A stretch of DNA of 64,000 bases from Parafrigoribacterium_A soli (GTDB taxonomy: Bacteria; Actinomycetota; Actinomycetes; Actinomycetales; Microbacteriaceae), in NCBI RefSeq assembly GCF_040227235.1, contig NZ_JBELNZ010000002.1:1-64000 (forward strand). The letters are read 5' to 3'. Below are positions 17,011 to 25,264 of this stretch, one piece after another (position 1 is the stretch's first letter; each line of letters begins with the position of its first letter). The position numbers and the translations under genes are program-made. A model generated the notes under the pieces. The model was not told the DNA's origin. It worked only from the letters and a program-made list of their open reading frames with translations, and did no database searches.

Positions 17011-17852
17011 CTCCCGCGCGAAGCGACGTGGCGGTCTCGGCACGTGACCTGTCCGTTCGCTACCGCTCCAATGGCGTCTCGTCGCTCTTCGTCGCCGTGC
17101 GCGGGGTCAGCCTGGAGATCAACCAGGGGGAGTTCCTCTGGCTCGTCGGCGAATCCGGGGCGGGAAAGTCGACCCTGGGCCGCGCCTTCGTCGGGCTCGT
17201 GCGACGCGGCGCGATCGAAGAGGGCGTTCCGGAGATCTGCGGTGGTTCGCTCACCGTGCTCGGCACCTCGATGCGGCGGGTGGGCAGGCGCAGGCGGGAT
17301 CGAGTGACGATCGGCATCGGCTACCTCGCCCAGGACGCCGCCGAACGGTTGAGCCCCGAGCTCTCCGTGGCCGAGAACGTTGCCGAGCCGATCTATTCGC
17401 GCGACCGTCACTTCTCGAATCGCGAGGCCACGGAGGCGGTCGCGGCGGTCGTTGACGCCGTGCGCCTGCCGCTCAGCCTCATGCACCGGATGCCGTACGA
17501 ACTGAGCAGCGGACAGCGCCAACGCGTCGCCCTGGCCCGCTCTCTCGTGCTGGAGCCGCGGCTGCTCGTGGCCGACGAGCCCGCCCGCGGAGTCGATGCC
17601 ACGCTGCGTTCGAGCGTGCTCGAATCGCTGGCGGAGCTGCGCGAACAACGTGGGATGGCGGCGCTCATCGTGAGCAGTTCGCTCGCCGATCTGAACGGCA
17701 ACGCCACACGGCTCGCTGTCATGCAGCATGGGGTTATCGTGGGATTGGGCACGCCCGACGAGGTGCTCGAGGGTCCGCATCATCCGTACCTGAAGAGCCT
17801 CGCGGCACAGCGTCCCACCACGACCGACGAGGAAGAAGAACGTGACGATTAG
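17007..17852 (+). CDS. Additional, divergent ABC ATPase of the peptide type
   Basis: A 281-residue single nucleotide-binding domain in the same operon, in addition to the fused pair. Walker A (GESGAGKS, about 49-56) is intact, the signature is LSSGQRQR rather than LSGGQ, and Walker B with D-loop reads DEPARGVD rather than DEPTSALD. It still has a HHPYLKSL tail like OppD/F. A four-component ATPase is not needed for one importer, so this may serve another permease, substitute one domain, or regulate. Only the nucleotide-binding fold is certain. Confidence 0.88.
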   Translation: MTPARSDVAVSARDLSVRYRSNGVSSLFVAVRGVSLEINQGEFLWLVGESGAGKSTLGRAFVGLVRRGAIEEGVPEICGGSLTVLGTSMRRVGRRRRDRVTIGIGYLAQDAAERLSPELSVAENVAEPIYSRDRHFSNREATEAVAAVVDAVRLPLSLMHRMPYELSSGQRQRVALARSLVLEPRLLVADEPARGVDATLRSSVLESLAELREQRGMAALIVSSSLADLNGNATRLAVMQHGVIVGLGTPDEVLEGPHHPYLKSLAAQRPTTTDEEEERDD

Positions 17853-18843
17853 CCCGCAACACCAGGCCGTCATGAACGGCACCGTCGAAGCGCTGCCGGC
17901 CGATCGTAGGCCGGCGCCGGGCCCGATCGCCGTTCTCCCGAACCCGAAGGACGTGTTCGTCGACGCCGTGCACGCCGGCGGCGGAGAGGTGGCCGAGCTC
18001 ACCGAGGCCACGAGGGGCGTCGTTTGGCTCTCCTCGAAGAACGCCTCCGATCTGGTCGAGATTCTCCACACGCATCCCGGTATCGGCTGGGTTCAGCTGC
18101 CTTGGGCGGGCGTCGATGCCTTCGCACACGTGCTGGCGCCTTACGCGGGCAGCACCACCCCGCTCTGGACGAGCGCCAAGGGTGCCTACTCGCAGCCGGT
18201 TGCCGAGCACGCCCTGGCGCTGGCTCTCGCGCTGCTGCGCGTGTTCCCCAAGCGGGTTGTTGCCACCAGTTGGGCCACCGAGAAGGAGGGCACCTCGCTC
18301 TTCGGTTTGAACGTGGTGATCATCGGCGCGGGCGGCATCGCCGTTGAGCTCATCCGCCTGCTCGAGCCCTTCGGCGTGCACGTGACCGTCCTCCGCCGCA
18401 GCGAGGAGCCGATGCCCGGCGCCGAGCGCACGCTCACCAGTGATCACCTGCTCGAGGTGCTGCCCGAAGCGGATGTCGTGGTGGTCGCCGCAGCGTTCAC
18501 CGAGGGCACGACAAAGCTCATCGGCGCCGCGCAGTTCGCCGCCATGAAACCGACGGCCGTGCTCGTGAACATCGCGCGCGGCGGCCTCGTCGACACGGAT
18601 GCGCTGGTCACCGCCCTCAACGACGGCACGATCGCGGGCGCCGGCCTCGATGTCACTGAGCCGGAGCCGCTGCCCGACGGACACCCGCTCTGGAACGCGC
18701 CGAATCTCATCATCACCCCGCACAGCGCGGATACCCCAGCCATGACGGCGCCGCTGCTGGCCGAACGCATCCGCATCAATGTGGAGGCGTTTCTCGGCGA
18801 TGGGCGGTTCGTCGGCGTGGTCGATCCTGGAGCGGGTTACTGA
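17842..18843 (+). CDS. D-isomer-specific 2-hydroxyacid dehydrogenase
   Basis: A 333-residue NAD(P)-dependent oxidoreductase of the D-2-hydroxyacid dehydrogenase family. The Rossmann motif is VVIIGAGGIAVELIRLL (about 157-173). The catalytic triad appears as Arg in NIARGGLVD, Glu in DVTEPEPLP and His in ITPHSADTP. The substrate is unknown. It starts with GTG, overlapping the preceding ATPase gene by 11 bp, and ends overlapping the lactonase by one base, so it is translated as part of the transporter operon. Oxidation or reduction of a 2-hydroxyacid delivered by the importer is a context-based guess. Confidence 0.92.
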   Translation: MTISPQHQAVMNGTVEALPADRRPAPGPIAVLPNPKDVFVDAVHAGGGEVAELTEATRGVVWLSSKNASDLVEILHTHPGIGWVQLPWAGVDAFAHVLAPYAGSTTPLWTSAKGAYSQPVAEHALALALALLRVFPKRVVATSWATEKEGTSLFGLNVVIIGAGGIAVELIRLLEPFGVHVTVLRRSEEPMPGAERTLTSDHLLEVLPEADVVVVAAAFTEGTTKLIGAAQFAAMKPTAVLVNIARGGLVDTDALVTALNDGTIAGAGLDVTEPEPLPDGHPLWNAPNLIITPHSADTPAMTAPLLAERIRINVEAFLGDGRFVGVVDPGAGY

Positions 18844-19841
18844 TGTCGGCACCACACGACGGCCTGTTCTGGGCCGGGTCATACACGGCGAGCATGGACG
18901 GCTCGAGCGAGGGCATCGGCAGGCTGCGGCCGCGCGCGAGCGACGGCAGCCTCGAGTACCTCGGTCTCGCAGCCGCCACGACGTGCCCTTCGTTTGTCGC
19001 TAACGGTGTCGTTCCCGGCATCGTCTACGCCACGGACGAGGCCGACGGCCGGGTGGAGGCGTTCCGTCGCGACGGCGATGAGCTCGTCGCGCTCGGCGGC
19101 CAGCCCACGAGCGGCAGGCTGCCCTGCCACATCAGCGTCACCTCGCAGTGGCTCTACGTGGCGAACTACTTCAGCGGCACCGTGGATGTCTTCCCCCTCG
19201 CCGACGACGGCACAATAGGGCCGATCCACCAGACGCTCGCGGGCAGCGGCCACGGACCGAAGCCCGATCAGAATGGGCCGCACGCCCACTCGACGCTCGT
19301 CACGGCATCCTCGGTGCTGAGCGCGGACCTCGGCACCGATCAGGTGCACGTGCAGCGCTGGAGCGGGGGAGCGCTCGAGCGCACGGCCTCGGTCTCGCTG
19401 CCACCCGGCACCGGTCCGCGGGACTTCGCCGTGGCGCCCGACGGACGCATCTATCTCGTCGGTGAACTGAGCGGCGGCGTCTTCGAGCTCGACCAGGACG
19501 GCACGGTGCTGCGCTCGGGTACGAGCGTCGTCGATCCCGTCGACGGCGACCACTGGGCCGGGCTCGCCGTGGACCAGGCCGGGCGCTATCTCTACACGGG
19601 CATCCGCGGTACTAATCGCGTTGCGGTTGTGGATGTCGCAACGCTCAGTCCGGTCACGGCGATCTCCTGCGGGGGTGACTGGCCGCGCAACCTGTGGCTC
19701 GCGGGCGAGCTGCTCTACGTCGCGAACGAACGCTCGAGCACGGTGACGAGTTTCCGTGTCGACCCGGGCACGGGCATCCCGACTCCGGTAGGCTCGCCCG
19801 AGGCGGTGCCCACCCCCACCTATCTGCTGCCGGCGAACTGA
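18843..19841 (+). CDS. Lactonase-family beta-propeller protein
   Basis: A 332-residue protein of the 6-phosphogluconolactonase (Pgl, YbhE-like) seven-bladed propeller family. It has repeated strands such as LPCHISVTSQWLYVANYFSG, HSTLVTASSVLSADLGTD and PRDFAVAPDGRIYLVGE. It has no signal peptide. The family hydrolyses 6-phosphogluconolactone or other lactones. The start overlaps the dehydrogenase stop (TGATG). As last gene of the ABC/dehydrogenase operon it could open a lactone formed by the dehydrogenase, but that link is inference. Confidence 0.88.
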   Translation: MSAPHDGLFWAGSYTASMDGSSEGIGRLRPRASDGSLEYLGLAAATTCPSFVANGVVPGIVYATDEADGRVEAFRRDGDELVALGGQPTSGRLPCHISVTSQWLYVANYFSGTVDVFPLADDGTIGPIHQTLAGSGHGPKPDQNGPHAHSTLVTASSVLSADLGTDQVHVQRWSGGALERTASVSLPPGTGPRDFAVAPDGRIYLVGELSGGVFELDQDGTVLRSGTSVVDPVDGDHWAGLAVDQAGRYLYTGIRGTNRVAVVDVATLSPVTAISCGGDWPRNLWLAGELLYVANERSSTVTSFRVDPGTGIPTPVGSPEAVPTPTYLLPAN

Positions 19842-19854
19842 TCGGCGCTGCGGT

Positions 19855-19882
19855 TTGGGAGTGTCACAACCTTTGGTAAAGT
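19855..19882 (+). promoter_or_regulatory. Promoter of tRNA-Asn
   Basis: TTGGGA (19855-19860), a 16-bp spacer and TAAAGT (19877-19882) give a predicted start about 12 nt upstream of the mature tRNA 5' end. Confidence 0.6.
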
Positions 19883-19901
19883 AGCAAAGCTGTTTCAGCA
19901 A

Positions 19902-19974
19902 TCCTCGATAGCTCAATTGGCAGAGCAGCCGGCTGTTAACCGGCAGGTTCTTGGTTCGAGTCCAAGTCGGGGAG
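19902..19974 (+). tRNA. tRNA-Asn (GTT)
   Basis: A 73-nt cloverleaf. The acceptor stem TCCTCGA pairs with TCGGGGA, the anticodon stem GCCGG/CCGGC encloses loop CTGTTAA with anticodon GTT, and the T-loop is TTCGAGT. The discriminator is G and CCA is not encoded. Confidence 0.97.
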
Positions 19975-19976
19975 CT

Positions 19977-20018
19977 CATCGCCTGTGGGGGCTCCACCCT
20001 CCCGGGCGATGTTTGTTT
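19977..20018 (+). terminator. Intrinsic terminator after tRNA-Asn
   Basis: CATCGCC pairs with GGCGATG around an internal hairpin (GTGG/CCAC region), followed by TTTGTTT. The position directly behind the tRNA fits. Confidence 0.75.
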
Positions 20019-20104
20019 AAGGGCTGAGTCCTACTCCCCACGGAGTACGACGGTCACCCCGAACAGCGGATGCCGGCCGGAAGCCCCACGGCTACGATCA
20101 ACAC

Positions 20105-21406
20105 ATGCGATTCCCGGCCGACCCTCACGACGGCGGTCGGTGGAGCAGGTTCGATCACGATCCCTGGATCGAGCACTACCTCGCCAGGCGCCAGTCGGCG
20201 AGTCGCTTTCCCCCGGTCGCGCGACTGTGGATGCCCGTCATCGTCTCGTTCCTCGTGCAGGTTCCCGCGGTCTTCTTCGTCTGGCATCCCGCGGTTCGGC
20301 ACCTCGTTCTTGCCCGGCCCGGCGGGGGCGAGCTGCTCCTCGCGCTGCTCGTCGCCCTGGTCGGGCCGCTCGCGCTGATCGGGGCGCGCCGCTTTCCCGG
20401 GCCGGTCGTTGCGATCGTCACGGTCGCGGCATCCGCTGATCTGCTGCTGCACCGGGGGGTGGACGGCCCGCCGTACATCGCGCTAGCCTTCGCCATCGTC
20501 TCGGCGATCGTGCGCGGCGCGCGCATCTGGGCGTGGATCTCGGTGACCGTCGCCGGCGTAACAGCACTGCTTCTCGGTTTCGTCTTCAGCGCGGGATGGC
20601 ATCCGTTCGGTCTGGGGCGGGGCCTGGCCTGGCAGCCGATCCGCATGGTCGGCATCACACTCGGACTGCTGCTCGTGATGGGGATCGGTGAGGCTGTGCG
20701 CACGAGACGCGAGCGTCACGAGGAGTTCTCGCGCAGGCTGGCACAGCGCAAGCAGACCGAGGTGCAAGCCGAGAGGGTGCGGATCGCTCGCGAACTGCAC
20801 GACGTGCTCGCCCACTCGCTCAGCCAGATCAACGTGCAGGCCGCCGTCGGCCTGCACCTGATGAACCAGCACCCGGAGAAGGCCGCCGAGGCCCTCGCGA
20901 GCATCAAGGAGTCGAGCAAGACCGCGCTTGACGAGGTGCGGTCGGTGCTCGGCGTGTTGCGCGCGGAGGGCGGCGCCGACCCGAGCGCCCCGCTCGTGCC
21001 GGAGCCCGACCTGTCGAGGCTCGCCGGTCTCGCGGCATCCGTGACCGCGCAGGGCACACACGTCGAGGTGCGGAACGAGCTCGCGATCGAGCCTCCGGCG
21101 GCGGTCCAACTCGCCCTGTATCGCATCGCGCAGGAGTCGCTCACCAACGTGCTCAGGCACTCGGGCGCCACGAGTGTCACTCTCACGCTTCGCGAGATCG
21201 ACGGCTTCTTCGAGCTCTCCGTGCTCGACAACGGCACGGGGCAGGCGCCGACGAAGCACGAACAGGACTCCGGCGGTCGTGGCCTCCTCGGCATGCGCGA
21301 GCGTGCGCAACTGCTCGGCGGAACGCTTGACGCCGGCACCGCTGAGGCCGGCGGCTTCCGTGTCGTGGCTCGCATTCCCATCCCCAGGAAAGGCTCCCTC
21401 GAATGA
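20105..21406 (+). CDS. NarL-family sensor histidine kinase
   Basis: A 433-residue membrane sensor kinase. About four or five hydrophobic segments span residues 42-200 with little extracellular sequence. A HisKA_3 dimerisation box follows, with the phosphoacceptor His about 231 in RIARELHDVLAHSL, then a HATPase domain (N-box near QESLTNVLRHSG; G-box GGRGLLGMRER). The stimulus is unknown. TACGAT lies 6 nt before the ATG, predicting a leaderless mRNA. A perfect 6-bp dyad (TACTCC/GGAGTA, 20032-20047) sits upstream. It overlaps its response regulator by 4 bp. Confidence 0.95.
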   Translation: MRFPADPHDGGRWSRFDHDPWIEHYLARRQSASRFPPVARLWMPVIVSFLVQVPAVFFVWHPAVRHLVLARPGGGELLLALLVALVGPLALIGARRFPGPVVAIVTVAASADLLLHRGVDGPPYIALAFAIVSAIVRGARIWAWISVTVAGVTALLLGFVFSAGWHPFGLGRGLAWQPIRMVGITLGLLLVMGIGEAVRTRRERHEEFSRRLAQRKQTEVQAERVRIARELHDVLAHSLSQINVQAAVGLHLMNQHPEKAAEALASIKESSKTALDEVRSVLGVLRAEGGADPSAPLVPEPDLSRLAGLAASVTAQGTHVEVRNELAIEPPAAVQLALYRIAQESLTNVLRHSGATSVTLTLREIDGFFELSVLDNGTGQAPTKHEQDSGGRGLLGMRERAQLLGGTLDAGTAEAGGFRVVARIPIPRKGSLE

Positions 21407-22068
21407 TCAGAGTGGCGATCGCCGACGACCAGCAGCTCATCCGCGCCGGATTCCGGTCGCTGCTCGAGGCCGAGCCCGACTTCGAGGTCGTCGGAGAGGC
21501 CGGCACGGGAGCGGAGGCCGTGGCGCTCGTGACGCGGGAGAAGCCGGATGTCGTACTGATGGACATCCGCATGCCTGACGGCGACGGCCTGTGGGCGACG
21601 GGCCAGATCGTCGCCAACCCGGCTCTCGTCTCGACGCACATCGTGATCGTGACCACGTTCGAACTCGACGAGTACGTCGCGCAGGCGATCCGGGCCGGGG
21701 CCAGCGGGTTCCTCGTCAAGGACACGGAACCGGTGGAGCTGATCCATGCCGTGCGCGTGGTCGCCGCCGGTGATGCGTTGCTCTCGCCGAGCGTCACGCG
21801 TCGCCTGCTGGAACGCGTTTCGGGCTCGCTCAATGAGGCTCCCGATACGAGCGCGCTCACGGTGCTCACCGAGCGGGAGCGCGAGGTGCTCGGGCTCGTG
21901 GGGCGCGGCCTGACCAACGAGGAGATCGGCAGGGCGCTGTTCCTCAGCCCGCTGACGGCGAAGACGCACGTCTCGCGCATCATGTCGAAGCTCGCCGCCC
22001 GCGACCGCGTTCAACTCGTGGTCGTGGCCTACGAGACCGGGCTCGTGCGCGCAGGCTTCAGGGAGTAG
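21403..22068 (+). CDS. NarL/LuxR-type response regulator
   Basis: A 221-residue DNA-binding response regulator. The receiver domain (1-120) has acidic residues ADD near the start, phosphoacceptor Asp54 in LMDIRMPDG and Lys in FLVKDTEP. The C-terminal LuxR helix-turn-helix (about 152-213) includes LTEREREVLGLVGRGLTNEE. It is the cognate partner of the kinase just upstream through an ATGA overlap. The following small SHOCT membrane protein may be a target or simply downstream. Confidence 0.96.
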   Translation: MIRVAIADDQQLIRAGFRSLLEAEPDFEVVGEAGTGAEAVALVTREKPDVVLMDIRMPDGDGLWATGQIVANPALVSTHIVIVTTFELDEYVAQAIRAGASGFLVKDTEPVELIHAVRVVAAGDALLSPSVTRRLLERVSGSLNEAPDTSALTVLTEREREVLGLVGRGLTNEEIGRALFLSPLTAKTHVSRIMSKLAARDRVQLVVVAYETGLVRAGFRE

Positions 22069-22192
22069 TCCGAGCGTCGCGGATGCTCCTCCCGCAGTAC
22101 ACAGATCGCTCCCGTCGGCAGATTCCCCGCTTCGGCATCCCGAGGAGGCTGTGTATGCAGGTTCCGCCGGAACCGCGAAGAAAGGATTCATC

Positions 22193-22519
22193 GTGCTCTC
22201 GACACTCGCTCTACCCGCCATCGCAGCAGCCCACTGGGGTGGCCCGTGGGCCGGCGGCTTCGGCTTCCTCTGGCTGCTCGTGCCGCTGTTCTGGCTGACC
22301 GTCCTGTTCCTGATCTTCGGTGTGTTCGGTCGCCGTTGGCGGCGCGCGCACTGGCAGGCCGGCTATGGCTTTGGCCACGGTCCCTGGGGCGCACCGTCCC
22401 GAGCCGCGGAGACCACCCTCGCCGAGCGTTTCGCCCAGGGCGACATCGACGAGAAGGAATACCGCGCCAGGCTCGAGGTGCTGAGGGCCAACAACCCGCA
22501 GCCGCCGCACGCGAACTGA
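22193..22519 (+). CDS. Small membrane protein with C-terminal SHOCT domain
   Basis: A 108-residue protein. A hydrophobic N-terminus (about 1-14), a Gly/Trp-rich stretch and a membrane helix (FLWLLVPLFWLTVLFLIFGV, about 23-42) are followed by a basic segment and a SHOCT domain (LAERFAQGDIDEKEYRARLE, about 79-98). SHOCT is a short helical domain often found at the ends of membrane proteins. GTG at 22193 is chosen because AAGAAAGGA lies 7 nt upstream; upstream in-frame codons read poorly. Its role is unknown. Confidence 0.8.
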   Translation: MLSTLALPAIAAAHWGGPWAGGFGFLWLLVPLFWLTVLFLIFGVFGRRWRRAHWQAGYGFGHGPWGAPSRAAETTLAERFAQGDIDEKEYRARLEVLRANNPQPPHAN

Positions 22520-22632
22520 ATCGCGGCTTTCACGCCGCGATCGACGGTGGCGCTGGATCGTCCAGCGCCACCGTTTCGCGATACCCTCGAACCTGCGTCC
22601 GCACCTCGACGGCGCCGGATGAGGGAGCGAGC

Positions 22633-23544
22633 ATGGACACCTGGTTGCGCGACAACTCGCTGTTCCTCGCCGTCACCCTCGCAGTCGTCGCGGGAGTACT
22701 CCTCGTTCTGACCCTGCTCTTTCTGGTGCTGTGGCTGCGTTCCAGCAGGCGTCGCCGGAACCTCGACTTCGACCGGATCGACGCAGAAGACGAGGTCACG
22801 GATCTCGAGATCGCGCTGCAGGAACAGCTCAGTCGCCTGCGCATCGTGCGCGAGCTGCACGAGGTGGCCGTGCACTCCGTCTCCGTCATCATCAGTCAGG
22901 CGGATGGCGCCCGCTACACCGCCTCAGCGGATCCGAGCGCTGCGGCACGCTCCGCCGCGACGATAGCGGAGACCGCTCGCGCCACCCTCGCCGACCTTCG
23001 CAGGGTGATGACCGTGGTGCGGGAAGGCGAGGCCGACGCGTCGCCGCAGCCGCGTCTCAAGTCCGCGCGCGAACTGTTCAAGGCCATGCGCGACGCCGGC
23101 CTCGTACTCACCTTCGTGGAGAGCGGCGATCGCTTCGAGCTGCAGCGCGGTGCCGAATTGGCCGTGTACCGCATCCTTCAGGAGGCTCTCTCGAACGCCC
23201 TCAAGTACGGGGGAGAGGGCACGGAGGTCAAGGTCTCATTCACCTGGACCGAGGAGGGCCTGCAGCTGCTCGTGGACGACGACGGTGTTCGTGCCGAGGC
23301 GAGACGCCAGGGACTCGACCCGAACGCGGTTGCCCAGAAGCGCAGCTACACCTTCGAGGAAGACCTGAACGCGCTCACCGATGTCATCACAGGTCCGGGC
23401 ATGACGGAAATGCGCGAGCGCGCGGAACTCTTCGGCGGCATCTTCAACGCCTACGCCGTTCCGGGCGTCGGGTTCTCGGTGTCCGCCGTGTTCCCCGCCC
23501 TGAGGTACGACAATGGCGTGCACGGCGTCAAGCTGGAGCGCTGA
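22633..23544 (+). CDS. Orphan histidine-kinase-like membrane protein
   Basis: A 303-residue protein with one N-terminal membrane helix (about 9-36), a dimerisation-like region and a HATPase-like domain. The H-box reads RIVRELHEVAVHSVSVI, with Glu after the candidate phosphoacceptor His where NarL-type kinases have Asp. The N-box LQEALSNALKYGG is good. The G1 region reads DDDGV, followed by an unusual polar insert before ITGPGMTEMRERAELFGG. No response regulator is adjacent. It may signal to an unlinked partner or be a non-canonical ATPase. A GGGAGCGAG ribosome site supports the ATG. Confidence 0.82.
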   Translation: MDTWLRDNSLFLAVTLAVVAGVLLVLTLLFLVLWLRSSRRRRNLDFDRIDAEDEVTDLEIALQEQLSRLRIVRELHEVAVHSVSVIISQADGARYTASADPSAAARSAATIAETARATLADLRRVMTVVREGEADASPQPRLKSARELFKAMRDAGLVLTFVESGDRFELQRGAELAVYRILQEALSNALKYGGEGTEVKVSFTWTEEGLQLLVDDDGVRAEARRQGLDPNAVAQKRSYTFEEDLNALTDVITGPGMTEMRERAELFGGIFNAYAVPGVGFSVSAVFPALRYDNGVHGVKLER

Positions 23545-23587
23545 GTGCGCCGCGGTGGCCCTTCCGCGGTTGCCTAGGTCGTGACGC

Positions 23588-24352
23588 ATGCCTCGAACTA
23601 AAGAAGACTCTGCGGCGATTCGTGCCGGACTCGCCGTCGGACTCGCCGCGGCCGCCTACGGTGTCTCCTACGGCGCCCTCGCCCTCGGTGCCGGCCTCGA
23701 CATCTGGCAGACCTGCGTCATGAGCCTCCTGATGTTCACCGGCGGCTCGCAGTTCGCGCTCGTCGGCGTCATCGCGACCGGAGGCGTGGCGGCGGGACCG
23801 GCGGCCATTGCCAGTGCGGCGATCCTCGGCATCCGCAACGGCATCTACGGAATCCGGATGGCCCCGATCATCGGCGGTCGCTGGTGGCGCAGGCTCGCGG
23901 CGGCGTGGGTCACGATCGACGAGTCGACGGCGGTGGCGAGCACGCAGTCCACCCTGCGCGCGCAGCGCATCGGCTTCTGGGTCACCGCCGCGGCGACCTT
24001 CATCGGCTGGAATCTCACGTCCCTGATCGGCGGCCTCATCGGCGACGCACTCGGTGATCCGCGCCAATACGGGCTGGATGCCGCTGCCGCGGCCGCCTTC
24101 CTCGGCCTCCTGTGGCCGAGACTCCGCCAGCTTCAGCCGGTGGCCGTTGCCGCGGCTGCAGCGGTGGTGGCCGTCGTGCTCACGCCCGTCCTGATCCCGG
24201 GGCTTCCGGTTCTCGTGGCCGGAGTGGTCGCGATTCTCGTCGGCGTCTTCAACTGGTTCGGCGGGTCGGCGGCGCCCACCGACGAACCGCAGTTCGATCC
24301 GCCGCACCTGCCGCCAGCACCGGCGAGTCACGCCGGGGGTGATCACGCATGA
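23588..24352 (+). CDS. azlC: AzlC-family branched-chain amino acid exporter subunit
   Basis: A 254-residue polytopic membrane protein with AzlC features, including SYGALALGAGLD and LLMFTGGSQFALVGV in the first third. AzlC is the large subunit of a two-component exporter for branched-chain amino acids or analogues. The C-terminal ~25 residues are polar and Pro-rich. It overlaps azlD by 4 bp (ATGA). Confidence 0.93.
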   Translation: MPRTKEDSAAIRAGLAVGLAAAAYGVSYGALALGAGLDIWQTCVMSLLMFTGGSQFALVGVIATGGVAAGPAAIASAAILGIRNGIYGIRMAPIIGGRWWRRLAAAWVTIDESTAVASTQSTLRAQRIGFWVTAAATFIGWNLTSLIGGLIGDALGDPRQYGLDAAAAAAFLGLLWPRLRQLQPVAVAAAAAVVAVVLTPVLIPGLPVLVAGVVAILVGVFNWFGGSAAPTDEPQFDPPHLPPAPASHAGGDHA

Positions 24353-24654
24353 CGCTCTGGCAGATCGTGATCATCGCCTCGCTCGCCTGCCTCGCCCTCA
24401 AGGTGAGCGGCTACCTCGTTCCGAAGACGGTGCTCGACAAGCCCGTGACCGCGCGCGTCGCCAACCTGCTGACCGTGGCGCTGCTCGCCGCGCTCATCGG
24501 AGTGCAGAGCTTCGGCGAGGGCCAGGGGCTCGCTGTCGATGCGCGACTGCCGGCGTTGCTCGTGGCGGCCGGGCTGTTCGCGCTGCGGGTGCCGTTCATT
24601 CTGGTGGTGATAGCGGCGGCGGTGACGGCGGCGCTCATCCGGGCTTTCTTCTAG
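24349..24654 (+). CDS. azlD: AzlD-domain protein, small exporter subunit
   Basis: A 101-residue membrane protein with four hydrophobic segments, including SLACLALKVSGYLVPKTVLD and VTAALIRAFF at the end. It matches AzlD in length and position and is translationally coupled to azlC. It ends 3 bp before the convergent deformylase gene. Confidence 0.92.
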   Translation: MTLWQIVIIASLACLALKVSGYLVPKTVLDKPVTARVANLLTVALLAALIGVQSFGEGQGLAVDARLPALLVAAGLFALRVPFILVVIAAAVTAALIRAFF

Positions 24655-24657
24655 GCG

Positions 24658-25224
24658 CTAGCCCTCGGGGTGGTCCACGCCGGGCAGCCAGTTGAGCCCC
24701 GGGGTGCCCCAGCCGTTCTTGCGGATGACCTTGGCCGCGGCCTTCGCGTGCGGCGGAGCGAGCCGGTCGGCGTAGAGCAGGCCGTCGAGGTGGTCGAACT
24801 CGTGCTGGAAGATGCGCGCGAGCCATCCGCTGGCCTCGATCTCGAAGGGATTCTGGTCGAGGTCGACGGCGCGCAGGATCGCGAGGTCAGACCGGCGCAG
24901 GGGAAAGCGTTCGCCGGGGATCGAGAGGCAGCCCTCGGACTCGGTCTCTTCATCCAACTCGTCTATCGTGGGCTGGTTCACCCAGAGTTCGGGGTTGATT
25001 GCGGCCCCTCGCCAGCGCACGTCGTTGTCGTCGGTCCAGTCATAGACGAAGGCCCGCAGCGGCACTCCGACCTGCGGTGCGGCTACGCCGACGCCTGGCG
25101 CGGCGGCCATGGTCTGGTACATGTCGGAGATCAGCGTGACGAGACTCGTGCCGAAGTCGGTCACGCGGGCCGCAGGCGAATGGAGCACCGGATCACCGGT
25201 GATAACGATCGGAAGAACGGCCAT
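24658..25224 (-). CDS. def: Peptide deformylase
   Basis: A 188-residue metalloenzyme removing formyl from N-terminal fMet. Motif 1 reads GVGVAAPQVG (the family usually has GxGLAAPQ), motif 2 EGCLSIPGE supplies the metal-ligand Cys, and motif 3 FQHEFDHLDG supplies the two His ligands and catalytic Glu. The Met at 25224 is preceded at exactly 6 nt by TATTCT on the minus strand (25231-25236), predicting a leaderless mRNA. The promoter interlocks with that of the divergent transporter gene 41 bp away. Confidence 0.96.
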   Translation of the reverse strand: MAVLPIVITGDPVLHSPAARVTDFGTSLVTLISDMYQTMAAAPGVGVAAPQVGVPLRAFVYDWTDDNDVRWRGAAINPELWVNQPTIDELDEETESEGCLSIPGERFPLRRSDLAILRAVDLDQNPFEIEASGWLARIFQHEFDHLDGLLYADRLAPPHAKAAAKVIRKNGWGTPGLNWLPGVDHPEG

Positions 25225-25264
25225 TCGCCAAGAATATCGTGGCCACAGCGGGTAGGGTCGTGGC
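25225..25264. promoter_or_regulatory. Back-to-back leaderless promoters of def and the DMT transporter
   Basis: On the minus strand, TATTCT (25231-25236) is 6 nt before the def ATG. On the plus strand, TAGGGT (25253-25258) is 6 nt before the GTG at 25265. The 40-bp gap leaves no room for conventional leaders in both directions. Confidence 0.5.
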
